Shown here: one piece after another, positions 1 through 9,010 of the stretch | Layout of the letters: each line of letters starts with the position of its first letter | Numbering within the stretch: position 1 is the stretch's first letter | Position numbers and translations under genes: made by a program | NCBI RefSeq assembly: GCF_024506435.1 | Contig: NZ_JANIET010000001.1 | Coordinates: forward strand, 434,001-498,000 | Reading direction: 5' to 3' | Source: Pantoea trifolii | GTDB taxonomy: Bacteria > Pseudomonadota > Gammaproteobacteria > Enterobacterales > Enterobacteriaceae | Length of the DNA: 64,000 nt | The notes under the pieces: generated by a model | The model's database searches: none | The model's input: only the letters and a program-made list of their open reading frames with translations | What the model was told of the DNA's origin: nothing

Positions 1-206
1 TCACAGCCATAAATCCTGCCTTTTAATTAAATGTCAGATTTTTAACCCTTTGCACAAAGGTTAACCCAAATGTGCTTTTTAGATTCAAAATATTCGAACA
101 ACAACGGCAAATCTCTCCGCTTTTTACTGATCGATTCTGCGCCTATTATATCTCTCAACAAGGCGATGACGCCTTACTCAATCAAACATACATTAAGGAA
201 TTGACC

Positions 207-416
207 ATGAAATCTATCAAAACTTTTGCTGCTGTTATCGCTCTGACCGTTCTGCCATTCGCTAGCTTTGCGCAAAGCATCACTGCAACCGCTTCAACGC
301 TGGATGGTGCAGAAGCGCAAATCGCTGCTCAGGCGCACGAAGCTGGTGCTTCCTATAAAGTGACCGAAGCCAATTTCAACAACGGTGTGCACATGACTGC
401 CGAACTGACCAAATAA
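207..416 (+). CDS. Small secreted DUF1471 (YdgH/BhsA/McbA-like) protein
   Basis: A 69-residue protein with a clear Sec signal peptide (residues 1-22, ending FASFAQ) and a short mature part. The mature part resembles the DUF1471/BhsA/McbA/YdgH family of small periplasmic stress and biofilm proteins common in Enterobacterales. The ATG at 207 is chosen because AAGGAA lies 6 bases before it and the signal peptide starts there; the longer open frame from 72 adds an implausible leader. It stands alone, with a GC hairpin after it. The molecular role of the family is poorly defined, so the call is to family only. Confidence 0.8.
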   Translation: MKSIKTFAAVIALTVLPFASFAQSITATASTLDGAEAQIAAQAHEAGASYKVTEANFNNGVHMTAELTK

Positions 417-440
417 GTTGCGTTAACGTTCTGTGCTGAC

Positions 441-460
441 AGGGTGCCTTCGGGCGCCCT
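441..460 (+). terminator. Hairpin after the DUF1471 gene
   Basis: AGGGTGCC-TTCG-GGCGCCCT forms an 8-bp stem with one G-T pair and a stable TTCG tetraloop, 24 bases after the stop codon. There is no T-run behind it, so it may be a weak terminator or an mRNA-stabilising 3' hairpin. Confidence 0.5.
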
Positions 461-501
461 GGCGGCGTTGGTAACCTGATAAAATCCTGTCACTTTCCCT
501 T

Positions 502-520
502 CGAAATGATTACTATTCTC
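502..520. promoter_or_regulatory. Putative Fur box upstream of yncE
   Basis: Read on the minus strand, this 19-bp stretch (GAGAATAGTAATCATTTCG) matches the classic Fur consensus GATAATGATAATCATTATC at 13 of 19 positions, including the AATCATT core. It lies 112 bases before the yncE start. E. coli yncE is known to be derepressed by loss of Fur, which fits. Binding itself is inferred. Confidence 0.55.
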
Positions 521-631
521 AAAAAGTAGCACCCTTCGTCGGCTCGCCTCGGGCTGTCTTTTTAAATATTGGTTGTAATGTCGAGCTTTCACTTCACTGC
601 CATCAGGCGGTGTTTTTGCTATGGAGAAGTT

Positions 632-1684
632 ATGAAGGCGAATAAAAAATCGTGGGCGCTGCGTCCACTGCTGCTGGCAACGGCGCTGTTCTCGACCTCT
701 GCGGTGATGGCGGCAGAATCTCAGCCGCTGAATCAGGTGATCTCAAAAGGCGCTTACGAACTGGCATTCAGCAACAGCGATAACGCGCTGTTCCTCGCCA
801 CCGCGCAGAGCACAACCGACAAAAAAGGCGGCACCGTTTATCGTCTCGATCCGCAGGATCTGGCGGTGAAGCAAACCATCAATACCGATCTGCCGACCTT
901 TGGCGCGGCGATTAACCAGAAAACCAACACCCTGTACTTCGGTAACACGCGTGACGGTTCACTGACCGCAGTGGATGCCACCAGCGGCAAAGTGATCAAC
1001 ACGCTGGTGCTGGATGGCCGTCAGCGCAGCGAAACCGTGCGTCCGCTGCAGCCGCGTCAGCTGGCCGTCGATCCAGCAACCGATCGCGTTTACATCACCG
1101 GCCTCGGTGAGCAGAGCGTGGTGTGGGTGGTGGATGGCAAAACCCTGAAACTGATCAGCACCGTGCCGAACACCGGCAAAATGGGCACCGGTTTGGCCAT
1201 CGATTCAGCGGCGCAAAAACTGTATGTCACCAACTCCGACGGCGAACTGGTGACCATTAACACGCGCCTGAATGCGATTGAAAAGCGCCAGAAAATCGAT
1301 GGCGATAAAGATCACTTTTTCCTGAATATCTCGCTGGATACTCAAGGCCATCGCGCCTTCCTCAGCGACTCAAAACAGTCGCAGGTGCTGGTGCTGGATA
1401 CCCGTACGCAGCAGGTGATCCACAAGATCGATGTGCCGGAATCGCTGGCGGTGCTGTTCAATGCCGATCGTGATGAGCTGTACGTTACGCACCGCAAAGC
1501 GGGCGAAATCAGCATCATCGACGCCAGCAACTACAAAGTGAAACGCACGGTGAAAGCGCCGGGCCTGCCAAACAGCCTGGCGGTTTCCGCCGATGGTAAA
1601 ACCCTGTTTGTCAGCATCAAGCAGCCGGGTTCACGCAAAGAGCCACCTAAAAATCCCGATAGCGTTTTGCGCATCGAACTCTGA
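632..1684 (+). CDS. yncE: YncE-like periplasmic beta-propeller protein
   Basis: A 350-residue protein; E. coli YncE is 353. Residues 1-28 form a signal peptide (basic start, hydrophobic core, AVMAA), so the product is periplasmic. The rest carries repeated YVTN-type blades such as DRVYITGLG, KLYVTNSDG, DELYVTHRK and KTLFVSIKQ, giving a seven-bladed propeller. The ATG at 632 is preferred to an upstream start at 569 because GGAG precedes it and the signal peptide begins there. A putative Fur box lies upstream and a terminator follows. The function of YncE is not settled; iron-linked expression is known in E. coli. Confidence 0.88.
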   Translation: MKANKKSWALRPLLLATALFSTSAVMAAESQPLNQVISKGAYELAFSNSDNALFLATAQSTTDKKGGTVYRLDPQDLAVKQTINTDLPTFGAAINQKTNTLYFGNTRDGSLTAVDATSGKVINTLVLDGRQRSETVRPLQPRQLAVDPATDRVYITGLGEQSVVWVVDGKTLKLISTVPNTGKMGTGLAIDSAAQKLYVTNSDGELVTINTRLNAIEKRQKIDGDKDHFFLNISLDTQGHRAFLSDSKQSQVLVLDTRTQQVIHKIDVPESLAVLFNADRDELYVTHRKAGEISIIDASNYKVKRTVKAPGLPNSLAVSADGKTLFVSIKQPGSRKEPPKNPDSVLRIEL

Positions 1685-1706
1685 TCGGTAGTTTTCTGAA
1701 ACTGAG

Positions 1707-1727
1707 AGGCGGCTTATGCCGCCTTTT
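1707..1727 (+). terminator. Rho-independent terminator after yncE
   Basis: AGGCGGC-TTAT-GCCGCCT followed by TTTT, 22 bases after the yncE stop: a perfect 7-bp GC-rich stem with a U-tract. Confidence 0.9.
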
Positions 1728-1806
1728 GCATTTCTGCCCTCTGCGCCGTTTTTATCGCCACACATACGCTACCTTGTAGAGCAACAACACCAATGGAGAG
1801 GATGCA

Positions 1807-3447
1807 ATGAGCCAGTTTTTTATGCATGAGAAAAACGATCTGGTTAACGAAGCCATCGAAGGGGTTTTGCTGAGCACGCCGTGGCATAACCTCAGTCGCC
1901 TCGATCTCGGTGATGAGATTCGCGTGGTGGTGCGCTCGGACTGGGATAAAAGCAAAGTGGCGCTGATCTCCGGCGGCGGCTCCGGACATGAACCGGCGCA
2001 TGCCGGGTTTGTCGGCAAAGGCATGCTGACGGCGGCGGTGTGCGGCGATATCTTTGCGTCGCCGAGTGTCGATGCGGTGCTGAACGCCATCGTTAACGTC
2101 ACCGGCGATGCCGGTTGCCTGCTGATTGTGAAGAACTATACCGGCGATCGCCTCAACTTTGGTCTGGCGGCGGAGAAAGCCAAAAACCTCGGCTACAAGG
2201 TTGAGCTGGTGATGGTGCAGGATGATATCGCGCTGCCAGAAAACCCGCAGCCGCGCGGTATCGCGGGCACCGTGCTGGTGCACAAAATCGCGGGCTTTGC
2301 GGCAGAGCAGGGACAATCGCTGGATGAGGTGAAAGCGCTGGCGCAGCGGGCGATTGATGCCACATCGTCCATCGGTTTGGCTTTTGCCACTTGCCATGTG
2401 CCGGGCGAAAAACGTGATGAACGCGTCGAGCCTGGTCACAGCGAGCTCGGCATGGGCATTCACGGCGAGCCGGGCGTCATCACGTTGGATACGCAAGACA
2501 GCCGCAACATCACCAGCATCATGACCGATAAACTGGCGCAGGCGCTGCCGGACGGCAAGCAGGCGCTGATGCTGATCAACAATCTCGGCGGCTTCTCGCA
2601 GCTGGAGCTGGCGCTGCTGACGCGTGAAGTGTTGCAATCGCCGCTGGCGGCGCGCATCACGCATTTGCTGGGTCCGGCAACGCTGGTGAGTGCGCTGGAT
2701 ATGAAGGGTTTCTCACTGACGCTGCTGGCGCTGGAAGAGCCGTTCCTGGAAGCGTTAAAAGCGCCGGTTCAGGTGCTGGGTTGGGTGCCGGTATACGACT
2801 TTGCACCGATCAGCCTGCAACGTGCTGAGAAGATCGGCAGCGTGCTGGATTTTGATGCCTCTGAGAATGCTGAGGTGGCGAAGATTGTCGCAAGCGTCAC
2901 GCAGACGCTGATCGATCTGGAAAGCGAGCTGAACGCGCTGGATGCCAAAGTGGGCGATGGCGATACCGGTTCAACCTTTGCCGCCGGGGCGAAGAAAATT
3001 CAGCGCGGTTTGCAGGAAAAACAGCTGCCGCTGGATGAGCTGCCAACCTTGCTGGCGCTGATTGGCGAGCAGCTGGCCACGGTGATGGGCGGATCGAGCG
3101 GCGTATTGATGTCGATTCTGTTCACCAGCGCCGGTCAGCAGCTGGAAGAGGGCAGCGCGCTGCCGCAGGCGCTGATGCACGGGCTGGAACGCATGAAGCA
3201 TTACGGCGGCGCGCAGCCAGGTCATCGCACTTTAGTGGATGCGCTGCAACCGGCGCTGGAAGCGTTAGTGGCAGGCGAGTCGCTGTCAGCAGCGGCACAA
3301 GCGGCGCAGAAAGGCGCCGACGCCACCGCGCAGATGCAGAGCGCCAAAGCGGGGCGTTCCGCGTATCTGAATCAGCAGAGTCTGGATGGGGTGAAAGATC
3401 CGGGCGCGTATGCGATTGAGCAGGTGTTTGCGGTGTTGGCGGGTTAA
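1807..3447 (+). CDS. ATP-dependent dihydroxyacetone kinase, fused DhaK-DhaL
   Basis: A 546-residue single-chain kinase of the Citrobacter type that phosphorylates dihydroxyacetone with ATP, unlike the PTS-dependent DhaKLM of E. coli K-12. The N-terminal DhaK domain (about 1-330) has SGGGSGHEPAHAGFVG at 55-70 and the covalent substrate-binding His219 in GMGIHGEPG. The C-terminal DhaL domain (about 350-546) has the magnesium-binding DAKVGDGD motif (Asp379, Asp384, Asp386) and a GGSSG nucleotide loop. GGAGAGG sits before the ATG. It is a single gene with no dha regulon genes beside it, and is followed by a palindromic element and convergent sbmA. The kinase call is firm; the physiological substrate could include related short sugars. 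Confidence 0.92.
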   Translation: MSQFFMHEKNDLVNEAIEGVLLSTPWHNLSRLDLGDEIRVVVRSDWDKSKVALISGGGSGHEPAHAGFVGKGMLTAAVCGDIFASPSVDAVLNAIVNVTGDAGCLLIVKNYTGDRLNFGLAAEKAKNLGYKVELVMVQDDIALPENPQPRGIAGTVLVHKIAGFAAEQGQSLDEVKALAQRAIDATSSIGLAFATCHVPGEKRDERVEPGHSELGMGIHGEPGVITLDTQDSRNITSIMTDKLAQALPDGKQALMLINNLGGFSQLELALLTREVLQSPLAARITHLLGPATLVSALDMKGFSLTLLALEEPFLEALKAPVQVLGWVPVYDFAPISLQRAEKIGSVLDFDASENAEVAKIVASVTQTLIDLESELNALDAKVGDGDTGSTFAAGAKKIQRGLQEKQLPLDELPTLLALIGEQLATVMGGSSGVLMSILFTSAGQQLEEGSALPQALMHGLERMKHYGGAQPGHRTLVDALQPALEALVAGESLSAAAQAAQKGADATAQMQSAKAGRSAYLNQQSLDGVKDPGAYAIEQVFAVLAG

Positions 3448-3462
3448 ACAGAGTGCGCCTGG

Positions 3463-3570
3463 CCCCTCACCCTAACCCTCTCCCGCAAGCGGGAGAGGGG
3501 ACTGACCGAGCACATATTTAACATTTGGCAGCGTCTCCCTCTCCCCGTGGGAGAGGGCCGGGGTGAGGGC
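3463..3570. repeat. Long palindromic intergenic element, copy 1
   Basis: Starts CCCCTCACCCTAACCCTCTCCC and ends GGGAGAGGG...GGGGTGAGGG. It contains two internal hairpins (CTCTCCCGCAAGCGGGAGAG and CCCTCTCCCCGTGGGAGAGGG) inside a larger imperfect palindrome. It fills the gap between convergent dhaKL and sbmA. Related copies lie at 19840, 48475, 53535 (half) and 60801, with a fragment inside the coding sequence near 12855. Confidence 0.85.
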
Positions 3571-3594
3571 GCCAGACCGCACCGCACTACCACC

Positions 3595-4830
3595 TTACTC
3601 CGCGGCTTCGCGCATCATCTCTTCGTGTGGAATATCCTGCAAAATCTGCTCGAAACTGCGCAGACGTTTGTAGATCGACATCAACGTAATCAACGTTGAC
3701 CACGAGGTGATCAAATACTGGAACGACGAACGCACCTGATCAAACACGTTGGTAATCTGGTTCAACAGGCCCAGCGTAATGGTGCCCGCCACAATCGACG
3801 GGAACAGCACAAACAGCCCGAAAACGTTATCCACCTGCAGATACATAATGCGCGTGATGTTGAAGTACAAATAGTGGAAATAGAGGCGGAAATAGTTCTG
3901 ACGCACGCGGCTAAACAGCTCATGCACCGTCGGCGGTGAAGCGCGTTCGGGATCGTCTTCGCCGTACACCAGCTCTTTACGATAGGCCGCTTCCACCCGC
4001 TGATTACGGAACTCCAGCCCCGGCAGTTTAATCCCCACCAACGCCAGCAGCGCGGTACCAAACAGCGACCACAGCAGCGCGGCAATCACCAATGCATACG
4101 GAATGCTGCCGAGAATCGGCACCTCTTTCACATGGTGCGACAGCGTGACCAGCACCGGCAGAAACGCCACCAGCGTCATAATCGCCTGAATAAAATTGAT
4201 GCCCCAATCCTGCAACGTACCCGCGAAGCGCATGGTGTCTTCCTGCACACGCTGTGCCGCACCCTCAACCAGACGCAGACGCTGCCAGTTGTGCATGTAG
4301 TAATTGTTCATCGCAGTACGCCAGCGGAACACCCAATGGCTGACGAAGAACGAGTTCATCACGCCAATCACCACCGCGATCAGCGCGATACCGAGAAACG
4401 CCAGCACTTGCACATAGAACTGGTGGATGGCGACGGAACCGGCTTTGGTCAGTGCCTGTTGAATCATGTCGTAGAACGGGCCATACCAGGCGTTGACGCC
4501 CACGCCGACCTGCACACCAAACCAGGTGACAAAGATGATCAGAATCGATCCCCAAACCGACCAGCGCTGCCACGGATGGTTATCAATCACACGCCAGGTG
4601 AGCGCGAAGATGCCGGCAACAATCCAGTAATAGGCGTAAAACCACAGTTGGCTGATATGAATAAAACGGCTGGCATTGGTTGGCAAAGGTTCGTGCATCG
4701 CCGCCTGGAGCGCAGGCCAGCGCGCCGGGAAATCACTGAAAAAGCCGAACCAGGCAAAAATTGCTACTAAACTCCAAATCGCAGCTGAGCTGAAAAACAG
4801 CGTTGGCCGCGGAAAAAAGGACTTAAACAT
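3595..4830 (-). CDS. sbmA: SbmA/BacA-family peptide antibiotic transporter
   Basis: A 411-residue inner-membrane protein; E. coli SbmA is 406. It starts MFKSFFP as SbmA does. Several hydrophobic segments are seen (about 14-34, 70-90, 97-115, 150-175, 215-260), and there is no ATP-binding domain, which separates SbmA from its ABC-exporter relatives. SbmA imports proline-rich peptides, microcins and bleomycin using the proton gradient. The ATG at 4830 is preferred over a GTG two codons upstream because GGAG is 5 bases before it. It is single, convergent with the dhaKL gene. Confidence 0.9.
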   Translation of the reverse strand: MFKSFFPRPTLFFSSAAIWSLVAIFAWFGFFSDFPARWPALQAAMHEPLPTNASRFIHISQLWFYAYYWIVAGIFALTWRVIDNHPWQRWSVWGSILIIFVTWFGVQVGVGVNAWYGPFYDMIQQALTKAGSVAIHQFYVQVLAFLGIALIAVVIGVMNSFFVSHWVFRWRTAMNNYYMHNWQRLRLVEGAAQRVQEDTMRFAGTLQDWGINFIQAIMTLVAFLPVLVTLSHHVKEVPILGSIPYALVIAALLWSLFGTALLALVGIKLPGLEFRNQRVEAAYRKELVYGEDDPERASPPTVHELFSRVRQNYFRLYFHYLYFNITRIMYLQVDNVFGLFVLFPSIVAGTITLGLLNQITNVFDQVRSSFQYLITSWSTLITLMSIYKRLRSFEQILQDIPHEEMMREAAE

Positions 4831-5126
4831 AGGCACTCCGCTGTTGTGTGTACTCTTTTATACCGCTTCAGACCTCTATCTGTCTGTTGTCGGTTGTATC
4901 TGACGATGACAGCTTCGCCGCTGCGATGTAAAGCGACAGCGGCAATTGTTAAGTAATTAGTGCGAATTTGTTTCTAAGAACTAAATTATCCACAGCAATG
5001 GTGTTACAATATTTGCACTGTTACCGGTAACAGTGCTGCTGTATCCCTTAAGCTATCAATAAAAAAACAATACAACGCAACTACTTAACATTCATGCCGC
5101 ATTATATGTGGTACTGAGGCAATGTC
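4831..5126. promoter_or_regulatory. Divergent promoter region sbmA / gluconate dehydrogenase
   Basis: No gene is seen in these 296 bases. It must hold both the sbmA promoter and the gluconate dehydrogenase promoter. A TACAAT hexamer at 5005-5010 is a reasonable -10 for the plus-strand operon, which would put the transcript start inside the palindrome at 5015-5036; the matching -35 is poor. Confidence 0.45.
5015..5036. promoter_or_regulatory. GntR-type operator before gluconate dehydrogenase operon
   Basis: A perfect 22-bp palindrome with core TGTTACCGGTAACA, extended on each side to GCAC...GTGC. The core is the sequence recognised by the enterobacterial gluconate repressor GntR (LacI family). 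It begins 4 bases after a TACAAT -10 candidate and lies about 90 bases before the first gene of a gluconate-oxidising operon. Repression lifted by gluconate is the natural inference. No gntR gene is in the window. Confidence 0.75.
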
Positions 5127-5861
5127 ATGTCAGAACAAAAAAATGGTCACACTCGCAGGGATTTTCTGCTGAGAACCATCACCCTGGCGCCGGCAATGGC
5201 GGTGGGCAGTACGGCGATGGGCGCACTGGTGGCACCGATGGCCGCTGGGGCAGCAGAACAAAACGCATCACCACAACAGGCGCGAAGCTACCAGCCCACC
5301 TGGTTCACCGCCGAAGAGTTTGCCTTTATCACCGCGGCCGTGGCGCGCCTGATTCCCGACGATGAACGCGGTCCTGGCGCACTTGAAGCTGGCGTGCCGG
5401 AGTTTATCGATCGTCAAATGAACACGCCGTATGCCACCGGTAACAACTGGTATATGCAAGGCCCGTTCAATCCCGATCTGCCGAAAGAGTTGGGTTATCA
5501 GCTGCCGCTGGTACCGCAGCAGATCTACCGTCTCGGCCTCGCCGATGCCGATGGCTGGAGCAAAAAGCAGCATGGCAAAGTGTTTGCTGAGCTCACGGGC
5601 GAGCAGCAAGATGCGCTGCTGACCGCGTTTGAAAGCGGTACCGCTGAGTTCCCGCAGCTGCCAGCGAAAACCTTCTTCTCCTTCCTGCTGCAAAACACCC
5701 GCGAGGGTTATTTCAGCGATCCCATCCACGGCGGCAACCAGGGCATGGTGGGCTGGAAGCTGATTGGCTTCCCAGGCGCACGCGCTGACTTTATGGATTG
5801 GGTGGAACGCGGTGAACGTTATCCGTTCCCGTCAGTGGATATTCGCGGGGAGAGGACGTAA
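5127..5861 (+). CDS. Gluconate 2-dehydrogenase small (gamma, subunit 3) subunit
   Basis: A 244-residue protein of the gluconate 2-dehydrogenase subunit 3 family. The N-terminus has a twin-arginine signal (TRRDFLLRT, Arg10-Arg11, then a hydrophobic stretch to about residue 42), so the subunit is exported folded, probably carrying the flavoprotein with it. The downstream genes encode the flavoprotein and the tri-haem cytochrome in the classic order known from Erwinia and Pantoea gluconate dehydrogenases. The stop is 2 bases from the next start. The subunit is needed for export and assembly rather than catalysis; that role is from the family. Confidence 0.9.
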   Translation: MSEQKNGHTRRDFLLRTITLAPAMAVGSTAMGALVAPMAAGAAEQNASPQQARSYQPTWFTAEEFAFITAAVARLIPDDERGPGALEAGVPEFIDRQMNTPYATGNNWYMQGPFNPDLPKELGYQLPLVPQQIYRLGLADADGWSKKQHGKVFAELTGEQQDALLTAFESGTAEFPQLPAKTFFSFLLQNTREGYFSDPIHGGNQGMVGWKLIGFPGARADFMDWVERGERYPFPSVDIRGERT

Positions 5862-5863
5862 GC

Positions 5864-7648
5864 GTGGCAAATGAATTGAAAAAAGTGGATGCGGTCGTCG
5901 TCGGTTTCGGCTGGGCGGGTGCCATCATGGCGAAAGAGCTGACCGAAGCGGGCCTGAATGTGGTGGCGCTGGAGCGCGGTCCGCATCGCGATACCTATCC
6001 GGATGGATCTTATCCGCAGTCAATTGACGAACTGACCTATAACATCCGCAAAAAGCTGTTCCAGGATCTGTCGAAAAGCACCGTCACCATCCGTCATGAT
6101 GCCTCGCAAACCGCCGTACCTTATCGCCAGCTGGCAGCGTTTCTGCCCGGCACCGGCACTGGCGGCGCGGGTCTGCACTGGTCAGGCGTGCATTTCCGCG
6201 TTGACCCGGTAGAACTGAACCTGCGCAGCCATTACGAGCAGCGTTACGGTAAAAACTTCATCCCGGAAGGCATGACGATCCAGGATTTCGGCGTCAACTA
6301 TGACGAGCTCGAACCCTTCTTCGATCAGGCCGAGAAAGTGTTCGGCACCTCGGGCAGCGCCTGGTCAATCAAAGGCAAACTGCTGGGCAAAGAGAAGGGC
6401 GGCAACCCGTACGCGCCAGATCGTTCCAGCGACTTCCCGCTGCCGGCGCAGAAGCGCACCTACTCGGCGCAGCTGTTCGCGCAAGCGGCGGAATCAGTGG
6501 GTTATCACCCTTATGATATGCCGTCGGCCAACACCTCAGGCCCCTACACCAACACCTACGGCGCACAGATGGGCCCGTGCAACTTCTGCGGTTTCTGCAG
6601 CGGTTACGCCTGCTACATGTATTCCAAAGCCTCGCCGAACGTCAACATCCTGCCCGCTCTGCGTCAGGAACCGAAGTTCGAGCTGCGCAACAACGCCTAC
6701 GTGCTGCGCGTTAATCTGACCGACGATAAAAAGCGCGCCACCGGCGTGACCTATCTCGATGGTCAGGGCCGCGAAGTGGTGCAGCCTGCGGATCTGGTGA
6801 TCCTGTCGGCGTTCCAGTTCCACAACGTGCATCTGATGCTGCTCTCCGGCATTGGCAAGCCGTATAACCCGATTTCCAACGAAGGTGTGGTTGGGCGTAA
6901 CTTCGCCTATCAGAACATCTCAACGCTGAAAGCGCTGTTCGACAAAAACACCACCACCAACCCGTTTATCGGTGCCGGTGGCGCAGGTGTGGCAGTGGAT
7001 GATTTCAACGCCGACAACTTCGATCACGGCCCGCACGGCTTCGTTGGCGGTTCGCCATTCTGGGTGAACCAAGCCGGTACCAAGCCAATCTCGGGTTTGC
7101 CAACGCCGAAAGGCACGCCAAACTGGGGCAGCCAGTGGAAATCGGCGGTCGCGGATACCTACAACCATCACATCTCGATGGATGCGCACGGCGCGCACCA
7201 GTCTTATCGCGCCAACTATCTCGATCTCGATCCTAACTACAAAGATGCCTACGGCCAGCCGCTGCTGCGTATGACCTTTGACTGGCAGGATAACGACATC
7301 AAGATGGCGCAGTTCATGATCGGCAAAATGCGCAAAATCACCGAAGCGATGAACCCGAAAATGATTATCGGCGGCGCGAAAGGACCGGGCTCGCACTTCG
7401 ATACCACCGTGTATCAAACCACGCACATGAGCGGCGGCGCGATCATGGGTGAAGATCCGAAAACCAGCGCGGTGAACCGTTATCTGCAGAGCTGGGATGT
7501 GTCGAACGTGTTTGTGCCAGGCGCTTCGGCGTTCCCGCAGGGGCTCGGCTACAACCCAACGGGCATGGTCGCCGCGTTGACCTATTGGTCTGCCAAAGCG
7601 ATTCGTGAACAGTATCTGAAAAACCCCGGCCCGCTGGTACAGGCATAA
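5864..7648 (+). CDS. Gluconate 2-dehydrogenase flavoprotein (GMC) subunit
   Basis: A 594-residue GMC-family oxidoreductase that oxidises D-gluconate to 2-keto-D-gluconate on the periplasmic face. The FAD-binding VVVGFGWAGAIMAKEL motif is at residues 11-26 (Gly14, Gly16, Gly19). The C-terminal GMC domain contains THMSGGAIMG and NPTGMVAAL. A cysteine cluster, CNFCGFCSGYAC, near residue 240 is typical of this subfamily. It has no signal peptide of its own, in line with export alongside the Tat-signal subunit. Translation starts at GTG, preceded by GGGGAGAGGACG; the gap to the previous stop is 2 bases. Related 2-keto/5-keto-gluconate dehydrogenases share this architecture, so substrate is inferred. 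Confidence 0.9.
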   Translation: MANELKKVDAVVVGFGWAGAIMAKELTEAGLNVVALERGPHRDTYPDGSYPQSIDELTYNIRKKLFQDLSKSTVTIRHDASQTAVPYRQLAAFLPGTGTGGAGLHWSGVHFRVDPVELNLRSHYEQRYGKNFIPEGMTIQDFGVNYDELEPFFDQAEKVFGTSGSAWSIKGKLLGKEKGGNPYAPDRSSDFPLPAQKRTYSAQLFAQAAESVGYHPYDMPSANTSGPYTNTYGAQMGPCNFCGFCSGYACYMYSKASPNVNILPALRQEPKFELRNNAYVLRVNLTDDKKRATGVTYLDGQGREVVQPADLVILSAFQFHNVHLMLLSGIGKPYNPISNEGVVGRNFAYQNISTLKALFDKNTTTNPFIGAGGAGVAVDDFNADNFDHGPHGFVGGSPFWVNQAGTKPISGLPTPKGTPNWGSQWKSAVADTYNHHISMDAHGAHQSYRANYLDLDPNYKDAYGQPLLRMTFDWQDNDIKMAQFMIGKMRKITEAMNPKMIIGGAKGPGSHFDTTVYQTTHMSGGAIMGEDPKTSAVNRYLQSWDVSNVFVPGASAFPQGLGYNPTGMVAALTYWSAKAIREQYLKNPGPLVQA

Positions 7649-7659
7649 GGAACACGGCG

Positions 7660-8979
7660 ATGATCAAAAGCATTTTAGCCCTGTTTCTGGGCACGATGAC
7701 GTTCGCCGCAGTGGCGGACGAAGCAGGTTCGGACGCGCTGGTGAAGCGCGGTGAGTATCTGGCGCGCGCAGGCGACTGCGTGGCCTGTCACAGCACCGAA
7801 GGCGGTAAACCCTTTGCCGGTGGACTGCCGATGGCGACGCCGATCGGCACCATCTACTCCACCAACATCACGCCGGACAAAGCCAACGGGATTGGTGATT
7901 ACAGCTATGACGACTTCCAGAAAGCGGTGCGTCACGGCGTAGCGAAAAACGGCGACACGCTCTATCCGGCGATGCCCTATCCGTCTTACGCGGTGGTCAG
8001 CGATGACGACATGAAGGCGCTCTACGCCTACTTCATGCACGGCGTGCAGCCGGTGGCGCAGGCGAACAAAGAGAGCGACATTCCGTGGCCGCTGTCAATG
8101 CGTTGGCCGTTAGCCATCTGGCGCGGCATCTTTGCGCCGGACGTGAAAGCGTTCCAGCCGGCGGCACAGGAAGATCCGCAATTGGCACGCGGTCGCTATC
8201 TGGTGGAAGGTCTCGGCCACTGTGGTGCTTGCCATACGCCGCGTAGCATCACCATGCAGGAAAAAGCGCTCAACAACGGCGAAGGCAACAACTATCTTTC
8301 CGGCAGCAGCGCGCCGATTGATGGCTGGACCGCCAGCAACCTGCGTGGCGACAACCGCGATGGTTTAGGCCGCTGGAGCGAAGACGATCTCAAGCAGTTC
8401 CTGCGCTTTGGCCGCAACGATCACACCGCCGTGTTTGGTGGCATGACCGATGTGGTGCAGCACAGCCTGCAGTATCTGAGCGATGACGATATCAGCGCGA
8501 TTGCTAAGTATCTGAAATCCCTTGGCGCGAAAGATCCGAATCAGGCGGTGTTTAAGCAGGATGATGCGGTGTCTCAGGCGTTGTGGAAAGGTGACGACAG
8601 CCAGCCTGGCGCATCGACCTATGTCGATAGCTGTGCGGCGTGCCACAAAACCGACGGCAGCGGCTATCAGCGCTTCTATCCCGCGCTGCGCGGTAATCCG
8701 GTGGTGATGGCGGACGATCCGACCTCGCTGATTCACATCGTATTGGTTGGCGGCACTTTACCTGGCGTGAAAGGCGCACCCACGGCGATCACCATGCCGG
8801 CGTTCGGCTGGCGCCTGAACGATCAGCAGGTGGCGGATGTGGTGAACTTTATCCGTGGCAGCTGGGGCAATGGCGTGAAGTCGAGCGTGTCGGCGAAAGA
8901 TGTGGCCGAACTGCGTAAAGACGAAACCGTGCAGCCGAAGCAGGGTAATGCAGATATTAAGGTGTTGGAAGGGCAGTAA
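7660..8979 (+). CDS. Gluconate 2-dehydrogenase tri-haem cytochrome c subunit
   Basis: A 439-residue membrane-associated cytochrome c with a signal peptide (1-19) and three haem-attachment motifs: CVACH at 40-44, CGACH at 188-192 and CAACH at 325-329. It takes electrons from the flavoprotein subunit and passes them to ubiquinone. It is the last gene of the three-gene operon, 11 bases behind the flavoprotein gene, and is followed by a strong terminator. The family also includes alcohol and sorbitol dehydrogenase cytochromes; the operon context decides the call. Confidence 0.92.
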   Translation: MIKSILALFLGTMTFAAVADEAGSDALVKRGEYLARAGDCVACHSTEGGKPFAGGLPMATPIGTIYSTNITPDKANGIGDYSYDDFQKAVRHGVAKNGDTLYPAMPYPSYAVVSDDDMKALYAYFMHGVQPVAQANKESDIPWPLSMRWPLAIWRGIFAPDVKAFQPAAQEDPQLARGRYLVEGLGHCGACHTPRSITMQEKALNNGEGNNYLSGSSAPIDGWTASNLRGDNRDGLGRWSEDDLKQFLRFGRNDHTAVFGGMTDVVQHSLQYLSDDDISAIAKYLKSLGAKDPNQAVFKQDDAVSQALWKGDDSQPGASTYVDSCAACHKTDGSGYQRFYPALRGNPVVMADDPTSLIHIVLVGGTLPGVKGAPTAITMPAFGWRLNDQQVADVVNFIRGSWGNGVKSSVSAKDVAELRKDETVQPKQGNADIKVLEGQ

Positions 8980-8985
8980 AATGAC

Positions 8986-9010
8986 AGGAGGCCAGTGTGG
9001 CCTCCTTTCT
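8986..9010 (+). terminator. Rho-independent terminator of the gluconate dehydrogenase operon
   Basis: AGGAGGCCA-GTG-TGGCCTCCT followed by TTCT: a perfect 9-bp stem just after the stop codon. Confidence 0.88.

Noticed and set aside
1714..2664. Long open frame on the minus strand opposite the dihydroxyacetone kinase gene (316 codons)
   Set aside because: It is fully antisense to a gene with intact DhaK motifs and its composition (Arg, His, Gln rich) is that of an antisense shadow in GC-rich DNA.
3463..3570. A CRISPR-like or terminator reading of the long palindromic element
   Set aside because: Only one unit is present here, with no regular spacers, and hairpins lack U-tracts; the same unit recurs singly elsewhere, as a dispersed repeat does.
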